This document shows, piece by piece, positions 59,287 through 64,000 of a DNA stretch of 64,000 nucleotides. Each line of letters opens with the position of its first letter. Position 1 is the first letter of the stretch. Location: assembly GCF_013393385.1 (NCBI RefSeq), contig NZ_AP023239.1, positions 2,976,001-3,040,000 of the forward strand. Reading direction: 5' to 3'. Source of the DNA: Paenibacillus sp. URB8-2 (GTDB lineage Bacteria > Bacillota > Bacilli > Paenibacillales > Paenibacillaceae). Below the pieces are notes generated by a model that made no database searches, was not told where the DNA came from, and worked only from the letters and a program-made list of their open reading frames with translations. A program made the position numbers and the translations under genes.

Positions 59287-60921
59287 TTGAAGACAGTCGC
59301 AGATTATATGGCGGAGGCACTACGCAACCTCGGAGTAAAGCATTCTTTTGGCATTATTGGCAAATCCATTTGTCCCATCGTTCTGAAGATGGTGGATTAT
59401 GGTATTGAATTTATTCCCGGGAGACATGAATCCAGCTCCGGATTCGAAGCTTCCGGTTACGCCCTAAAAACGGGAAATCTCGCAGTGGCTTTCGGCACGT
59501 CAGGACCTGGGGGAACCAACCTTCTCACTGCGGCGGCACATGCCAAAGCCAACAACCTCCCTGTGCTGTTCATAACAGGGCATCAATCGATTAAAGAGCT
59601 GGGTATTCCCCAGTGCCAGGATTCTTCCTCGTATCTTGCCGATTTGGCGGAGATGTTCAGACCCGCTACGCTTTTCAGCAAGCTGGTCGAACGCGGCGAT
59701 CATTTCAGCACGATTTTTAACCATGCTATTTCTATTGCACTCAGCGGCCAACGCGGGCCTGTTCATCTATGCATTCCTTTTGATGTTCAGACAGAGCCGC
59801 TTGAAGAATGCCGAATCGTTATCCCTGAACGGGAAACGCTCGTCAATTACGCTAATATTAACCGGGTCATCAATGCTATTAACCATTCCAAAAAGCCTCT
59901 CATCATCGCCGGCAAAGGCGTTAACCGCGCAGGCGCACATGAGGAATTGATTCAATTGGCGGAGACTTTTAATATTCCTGTCGTTACTACTCCGGGCGGC
60001 AAAGGTTCTATAGTCTGGGATCATCCGCTGTACCACGGACCTGTCGGTGTTGGCGGGTGCAAGCATGGCGACGATTTGTTAAATAAGAGCGATTTATACA
60101 TCGTGCTCGGTTCGCGGCTCAGTGATATGACGATCTGCAATCTCAAAGCCGAGAACCATCCGGAGACGCTGATTCAGTTTGATGTGGACCCTACTTTTGT
60201 TGGAAAAATACTGACCTCCCATACGATCGCGGTCGGCGGCGATTTAAGGGATAACCTGTCGCTGGTTCTACAGAATGTTGATGCCTCCGCTATTACCGAA
60301 CGAGATACGGAAACTGCCGTAAATTATAAGGAAGAACTGCCTGTCCTTTCTAACCTTTCCCTCGCGTCGGTAATGAGCATGATGAGCGACTTGATCCCTT
60401 ATAACAATACGGTATTTGTAGATGACGGCAGCCACGGCTTCAACGCTGTGAAATGGTACAACGTGAAGAAACCGGGAAGCTTTGTCTTTGACGCCTACTT
60501 TGCCTGCATGGGCAACGCAATCGGCATGGCGATCGGCGCCAAGGCGGCTTCTCCGGAAGAAACGATATTCTGCATTACCGGCGACGGCTGCTTTATGATG
60601 CTCGGCACTGAAATAAATACAGCCGTTTGCAAAAATATCCCGGTCATTTTCATCGTTGTGAACAACATGCAGCTGGATATGGCTTTGAAAGGGATGGAAA
60701 AAACCACAGGCAGAATTGACGGAACGATATTTGAAGTTCCTATGGATGCCGTGAAATTTGCCGAATCGCTTGGAGCCGCCGGCTTCCGGTGCGAGACCAA
60801 GGAACAGTTTGCCGCAGCCATCGGCGAAGCCGTGGCTCTGAACCGCGTTGCGGTCATTGAACTATTGACTGATCGTGATGAAGTGCCCCCTACTGCACAC
60901 CGTGTATTGAATCTGAATTAG
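59287..60921 (+). CDS. ThDP-dependent enzyme, acetolactate-synthase-like
   Basis: This is a thiamine-diphosphate enzyme of about 544 residues with PYR, middle and PP domains. The catalytic Glu is in PGRHESSSGFEASGYA near residue 47. GTSGPGGTNLLTAAAHAKAN is the next block of the family. The ThDP/Mg motif is ITGDGCFMMLGTEINTAVC ending in VVNNMQLD. It belongs to the acetolactate synthase/benzoylformate decarboxylase/oxalyl-CoA decarboxylase branch; the reaction is not clear. The start TTG 59287 with GGGGTGG five bases before is preferred to GTG 59278. It is the first gene behind the c-di-GMP riboswitch, followed by the CMD gene after 26 bases. Confidence 0.88.
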   Translation: MKTVADYMAEALRNLGVKHSFGIIGKSICPIVLKMVDYGIEFIPGRHESSSGFEASGYALKTGNLAVAFGTSGPGGTNLLTAAAHAKANNLPVLFITGHQSIKELGIPQCQDSSSYLADLAEMFRPATLFSKLVERGDHFSTIFNHAISIALSGQRGPVHLCIPFDVQTEPLEECRIVIPERETLVNYANINRVINAINHSKKPLIIAGKGVNRAGAHEELIQLAETFNIPVVTTPGGKGSIVWDHPLYHGPVGVGGCKHGDDLLNKSDLYIVLGSRLSDMTICNLKAENHPETLIQFDVDPTFVGKILTSHTIAVGGDLRDNLSLVLQNVDASAITERDTETAVNYKEELPVLSNLSLASVMSMMSDLIPYNNTVFVDDGSHGFNAVKWYNVKKPGSFVFDAYFACMGNAIGMAIGAKAASPEETIFCITGDGCFMMLGTEINTAVCKNIPVIFIVVNNMQLDMALKGMEKTTGRIDGTIFEVPMDAVKFAESLGAAGFRCETKEQFAAAIGEAVALNRVAVIELLTDRDEVPPTAHRVLNLN

Positions 60922-60947
60922 ACATAAAACGTTTAGGAGGTATTTCG

Positions 60948-61316
60948 ATGATAGACAACATCAACAGCGGTCTCAAGCATTTCTCCAACCTTTCCGGCGA
61001 CTATGGAGCCAAAGCGCTGGCTCCGATCAAAGAGCATTTTCCAGAGCTTGCCGAATATATCATGGGCAACGCATATGGCGATGTTTTTCAGCGGACCACC
61101 ATTGGCGCGGATTGGAAAGAGATTGCCGTTATTTCCGCTTTAATATCGATGGGCCAGTTCGACCAGCTCGGCGTTCATTATGTGATGGCGCTTAGTGTAG
61201 GCATGACCGTCGATCAAATTAAGGGTATTTTATTGCATTTGGTGCCATGTGTCGGTGCTCCAAGGGTTATTACCGCTTTTAATGTTCTGCTCTCAACACT
61301 GGAAGAAATCCAATAA
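60948..61316 (+). CDS. Carboxymuconolactone decarboxylase-like protein
   Basis: This is a 122-residue helical protein of the CMD family. The core is DWKEIAVISALISMGQFDQL and GVHYVMALSVGMTVDQIKGI, with His in the usual place, then LLHLVPCVGAPRVITAFNVL. There is no CxxC, so it resembles decarboxylase-type rather than AhpD peroxidase-type members. AGGAGG precedes the ATG. It is co-transcribed with the ThDP enzyme and may act on the same product. Confidence 0.85.
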   Translation: MIDNINSGLKHFSNLSGDYGAKALAPIKEHFPELAEYIMGNAYGDVFQRTTIGADWKEIAVISALISMGQFDQLGVHYVMALSVGMTVDQIKGILLHLVPCVGAPRVITAFNVLLSTLEEIQ

Positions 61317-61356
61317 CTGCTCCCGCGACAAAATAATACACAATTCGACTTTTTTA

Positions 61357-61386
61357 TTGCATGAATGAGAAATTCATGTATATAAT
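61357..61386 (+). promoter_or_regulatory. Internal promoter with operator-like palindrome
   Basis: TTGCAT (61357-61362) and TATAAT (61381-61386) are 18 bases apart. ATGAAT (61361-61366) and ATTCAT (61372-61377) form an inverted repeat inside. It would give the STAS-like and KASIII-like genes their own transcript, independent of the riboswitch. Confidence 0.6.
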
Positions 61387-61459
61387 ATAGTTAAAATATC
61401 CCAAAACTAAGGTGATAATGTCGAACATTGACGTTAGTAAATAGTGATTAAGGATATTC

Positions 61460-61496
61460 ATTAATACTGACTGTGTTTGCACAGCCGTATTAATGC
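61460..61496 (+). repeat. Long hairpin in the leader of the STAS-like gene
   Basis: CATTAATAC (61460-61468) pairs with GTATTAATG (61488-61496), with an inner CTGTG/CACAG stem. No T run follows, so it is not a normal terminator. It sits between the internal promoter and the STAS-like gene and may be a protein-binding or RNA-stability element. Confidence 0.5.
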
Positions 61497-61528
61497 TGAA
61501 CTAATCAAATTCTGGGAGAGATGAACAC

Positions 61529-61870
61529 ATGGGTAAATTTAATTTGAAGACGGATTCCGCCAAAAAGATCATTAATATTGATTTGGAAGGAACCTTCACT
61601 GAAGAAGACGGTCTGAAATCGATTCATGCCTATCAAGCAACCATTAATCCTATTACTCCTGCAGATTATCAACTGGATATTGATTGCAGAAAGCTGAATG
61701 TAACCTCTCCTGATGTTGTGCCGCTTCTTGAAGGCTGCTTCATGATGTTTAAGAAAGACGGATTCGAAAGAGTGAAACTTACCCTTGAGAATAATCCTGT
61801 CCTCAAAATGCAGCTGGCGCGTATGGGCCGCAAAGCGGGACTTGAAAACCTGGAAATCATCAGCCTTTAA
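61529..61870 (+). CDS. Small STAS/SpoIIAA-like protein
   Basis: This 113-residue protein has the alternating strand-helix pattern of a STAS-like fold: KKIINIDLEGTFTEEDGLKS, YQLDIDCRKLNVTSPDVVPL, then FERVKLTLENNPVLKMQLAR and LENLEIISL. No phosphorylatable DS motif of anti-anti-sigma factors is evident. GGGAGAG precedes the ATG. The position in an enzyme cluster suggests an accessory or carrier role, which is unproven. Confidence 0.65.
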   Translation: MGKFNLKTDSAKKIINIDLEGTFTEEDGLKSIHAYQATINPITPADYQLDIDCRKLNVTSPDVVPLLEGCFMMFKKDGFERVKLTLENNPVLKMQLARMGRKAGLENLEIISL

Positions 61871-62001
61871 ATCTGGCTATGCCTGCAACTGTTGAGCCAG
61901 GGAAAGACAGCGGCGTTTAAACTTAGCGGATGCTTTCGAAGCGAGTTTTGTACGAAGTAGAACCGTGGAGCGCCGCTCACAAAACTTTTAGGAGGATTCA
62001 T

Positions 62002-62994
62002 ATGGCTGGGATTCGTATTAAGGACATAGATATCTATCATCCAAGTAAAAAAATTGGTAACGACTTTTTCATTCAGCATTTTGACGAAAAAGGCATTGAT
62101 ATCCGTGGACTTCTGGCTGCTCTCGGCCGTGAAAACCGCTACAGCATCGACAATGAGGAAGAGAATTCCTTAACCATGGCTTTCGAGGCGGCGAGCAATG
62201 TTCTGGAGAAGACCGGTCTTACCGGTGCCGATATCGACCTTATCGCGTATGCGAGCCAAACTCCTGAATATATCTTTCCAACAAACTCATTGATGATTCA
62301 CCGGCTAATTGGCGGCGCGTCCCATACGATCTGCATTGACAGCAATGCGAACTGTGCGGGAATGACCGCCTCGGTTGAACAGGTCAGCCGGCAAATGATG
62401 GCGAATCCACGAATCCGCCGCGCTCTGGTCATCGGCTCCGACCATGTTGCACCGCATGCCGACAAGAATGACCCTGTATATTATGCCAATTTCGGCGACG
62501 CTGCAGCCGCAGTCGTTCTGGAGCGCGATGAGAATTCCGTAGGCTTCATCGATTCCATCTACCAGACAGACACTTGCGTCTATGGCAACTCGATGTTCCC
62601 GGCGGAAGGCTTAGCCACTCTGGGACGCACCGGCGTGGGCGCCGGAGAGTTCAATGTGAAATTCATTCCATTTGACGATTCAATCTGCGTAGATGCTGCC
62701 TCCGAGTCTATCAACACCTTGCTTAGACAGAATGAGATCGCCCCTGAATCGATTAAAGTGGCCTGCTTCTCTCAGCTGTCGCATCCCAACATTCAAGCGG
62801 TTTCGGGCAAAACCGGTATCGACAGCGACGCAGCCGTCTACATAGGTGATGAATTCGGCTATACCTCGACGAGTAGCCCTTTTATCGCCCTGCACAAAGC
62901 CGTAACCACGGGGAAACTAGAACGAGGGGACAAGCTCCTGTTCTGGACCGTTGGCGCCGGCTGGCAAAACGTAGCTTTTGTAATGGAGTATTAA
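62002..62994 (+). CDS. KASIII-like (FabH-type) ketosynthase with altered active site
   Basis: This is a thiolase-fold protein of about 330 residues of the FabH/KASIII group. The nucleophile Cys is in IDSNANCAGMTASVEQ near residue 113; a His is in CFSQLSHPNIQAVSG near 257. The site of the usual Asn (GNTSAAS in FabH) reads FGYTSTSSPFIALHKA, so Asn is replaced by Tyr. This points to a reaction other than standard malonyl-ACP condensation, for example acyl transfer or ester/amide formation. I chose ATG 62002 with AGGAGG seven bases before; the upstream frame to 61930 has no site. A strong terminator follows. Confidence 0.88.
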   Translation: MAGIRIKDIDIYHPSKKIGNDFFIQHFDEKGIDIRGLLAALGRENRYSIDNEEENSLTMAFEAASNVLEKTGLTGADIDLIAYASQTPEYIFPTNSLMIHRLIGGASHTICIDSNANCAGMTASVEQVSRQMMANPRIRRALVIGSDHVAPHADKNDPVYYANFGDAAAAVVLERDENSVGFIDSIYQTDTCVYGNSMFPAEGLATLGRTGVGAGEFNVKFIPFDDSICVDAASESINTLLRQNEIAPESIKVACFSQLSHPNIQAVSGKTGIDSDAAVYIGDEFGYTSTSSPFIALHKAVTTGKLERGDKLLFWTVGAGWQNVAFVMEY

Positions 62995-63010
62995 GTTTAA
63001 CGCTAAAAAA

Positions 63011-63054
63011 GCGGCCCGCATGCAGATGTTCTGCATACGGGCCGCTTTTTTTTT
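63011..63054 (+). terminator. Terminator of the ThDP-KASIII cluster
   Basis: GCGGCCCGCATGCAG (63011-63025) and CTGCATACGGGCCGC (63031-63045) pair with one mismatch and are followed by nine T residues. Confidence 0.93.
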
Positions 63055-63191
63055 ATTAGACCCTCCTTTCCAGATAAATTTTCCGGAAAAGGATATAGAA
63101 AGCGAATGTCAGCTTAAATAACACATCGAGCTCAAAAAAACAATAAAAACAGCATTAAAATTAATTATTTTAAATTTTTATGTTATTATTA

Positions 63192-63220
63192 TTGACATTA
63201 ATTCAAAAGCTAATTATATT
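63192..63220 (+). promoter_or_regulatory. Promoter of the narK leader
   Basis: TTGACA (63192-63197) and TATATT (63215-63220), 17 bases apart, give a transcript with a leader of about 320 bases before the narK-type gene. Confidence 0.72.
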
Positions 63221-63335
63221 GGCATTATAAGATTTTACGCGACACAATAACGTGTCAACCGAAGAGCAGAACAATCAATCCTCACAACGCTGTGGCCGGA
63301 TGGCTTGTCGTTCTGCTGTACTTAAAATTATTAGT

Positions 63336-63373
63336 CAGCCACAATGATGTGGCTGCATTGGCAACGGGGCCGA
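63336..63373 (+). promoter_or_regulatory. Two-hairpin ANTAR-protein binding motif
   Basis: Hairpin P1 is CAGCCAC-AATGAT-GTGGCTG (63336-63355) and hairpin P2 is TTGGC-AACGGG-GCCGA (63358-63373), two bases apart. Both have six-base loops with A at position 1 and G at position 4, the signature of RNAs bound by ANTAR antiterminators such as NasR. P2 overlaps the 5' arm of the terminator that follows, so protein binding would prevent termination. Confidence 0.82.
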
Positions 63374-63421
63374 TTAACGAAATCCGCAATAAATGCGGGT
63401 TCTGTCAGTCGGCCCTTTTTT
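63367..63421 (+). terminator. Leader terminator controlled by the ANTAR motif
   Basis: GGGCCGA (63367-63373) pairs with TCGGCCC (63409-63415), with an inner CCGC/GCGG stem, and TTTTTT follows. Its first arm is the closing part of P2. Between it and the narK start lie about 130 bases without a supported gene. Confidence 0.87.
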
Positions 63422-63549
63422 GCCATGTGTTTACTTTTATAAGGAGGCGATGCAGCAACAACAGCAGTAAAAGAGCTCGAACAATCCCTGCCTTCCCGCA
63501 AGTCTCTGAACAAAACCGTGATTTATCCATTAAAAGGAGGAAATTTCAA

Positions 63550-64000
63550 ATGGAAGCAAAAGGTTTTCGCAAGGCCGGTCACTCCCCGAGTTTATTGTCA
63601 GCTTTTTTGTATTTTGATGTAAGCTTTATGATTTGGGTACTGTGCGGAGCATTATCGCTCTACATAACCAAGGATTTCGGTTTATCGGATACTCAAAAAG
63701 CGACAATGGTTGCGATTCCGATCCTGGGCGGTTCGGTGTTCCGGATACCAATGGGAGTATTAGCAGACCGTATTGGCTGTAAAAAAGCAGGCCTCATCGG
63801 AATGAGCCTTACCCTTATTCCTCTTCTGTGGGGTTGGCTCGGCGGAACCAGCCTGATGCAGGTTCAAATGATCGGATTCCTGCTCGGCTTCGCGGGCGCA
63901 AGCTTTGCCGTATCGCTTTCCTTGGCCAGCCGTTGGTATCCTCCACAATATCAGGGACTTGCAATGGGCATTGCCGGAGCGGGGAACAGCGGAACAGCGA
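63550..64000 (+). CDS. NarK-type nitrate/nitrite MFS transporter (incomplete at the window edge)
   Basis: The first 150 residues of an MFS transporter are visible. The first helix holds [20 protein letters not shown], typical of the nitrate/nitrite porter group. [20 protein letters not shown] is the MFS motif A loop with the Arg used for nitrate in this group (VFRIPMG). It closes at the window edge with [15 protein letters not shown], the nitrate signature in helix 5. AGGAGG lies seven bases before ATG 63550. The ANTAR-type leader agrees with control by nitrate or nitrite. Confidence 0.88.
   Translation, partial: MEAKGFRKAGHSPSLLSAFLYFDVSFMIWVLCGALSLYITKDFGLSDTQKATMVAIPILGGSVFRIPMGVLADRIGCKKAGLIGMSLTLIPLLWGWLGGTSLMQVQMIGFLLGFAGASFAVSLSLASRWYPPQYQGLAMGIAGAGNSGTA

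Noticed and set aside
63331..63513. 60-codon minus-strand frame over the narK leader
   Set aside because: It is the antisense of the ANTAR motif and terminator and has no ribosome binding site.
63448..63549. Short frame MQQQQQ behind AAGGAGG before narK
   Set aside because: Only five further codons, and the binding site is two bases from the ATG, too close for normal initiation.
1..64000. CRISPR arrays, tRNA and rRNA genes
   Set aside because: No regularly spaced direct repeats, tRNA cloverleaf signatures or rRNA-like sequences were seen while reading both strands.

Overview
The window looks like chromosome from a Paenibacillus-like Firmicute. The support is AT-rich intergenic DNA, strong GGAGG ribosome binding sites with frequent TTG and GTG starts, a guanidine-I riboswitch beside paired SMR exporters, an LplB/LplC-type sugar ABC operon, ECF sigma factors, an Lsa-type ABC-F gene and a Gram-positive Tc toxin locus. 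This comes from reading the sequence only; no database search was run.

Layout. 1-0.7 kb: ECF sigma factor with the start of a downstream, probably anti-sigma, gene. 1.8-5.5 kb: a sugar ABC operon (binding lipoprotein, permease, and a second permease broken by an internal deletion and a frameshift) beside a divergent HxlR regulator. 5.5-9.9 kb: an unknown 491-residue protein and a short UvrA-like ABC protein. 10.1-13.5 kb: an EamA transporter gene split by two different IS630-type elements lying end to end. 13.6-18.1 kb: LysR regulator, guanidine-riboswitch-controlled SMR pair, GNAT acetyltransferase, BASS-family transporter. 18.2-20.0 kb: gene remnants, including a small P-loop kinase gene split by a third IS630-type element.

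20.1-27.8 kb is an arsenic island: arsR-arsB-arsC-arsD-arsA-phosphatase on the minus strand, an SDR gene, and on the plus strand a cysteine-rich MarR regulator, arsM and an arsN1-like acetyltransferase. Two near-identical palindromes suggest the MarR protein controls itself and arsM. An IS1182-family element follows. 29.8-48.3 kb is an insecticidal-type Tc locus: a fused TcB-TcC protein (2595 aa), a TcA protein (2792 aa) and a divergent P-loop/LuxR regulator.

48.4-58.7 kb carries a YmaF-like protein, an ECF sigma factor, FetAB, an Lsa-type ABC-F protein with a transcription-attenuation leader, a cell-wall-binding-repeat lipoprotein, a DeoR-HAD pair, SelO, a crystallin-like protein and a Dabb protein. 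58.9-63.05 kb is a compact, apparently undescribed cluster behind a cyclic-di-GMP-I riboswitch: a ThDP-dependent enzyme, a carboxymuconolactone-decarboxylase-like protein, a STAS-like protein and a KASIII-like protein with an altered active site. The window ends in a narK-type nitrate/nitrite transporter gene behind a leader with the two-hairpin signature of ANTAR antitermination. No tRNA, rRNA or CRISPR array was seen.
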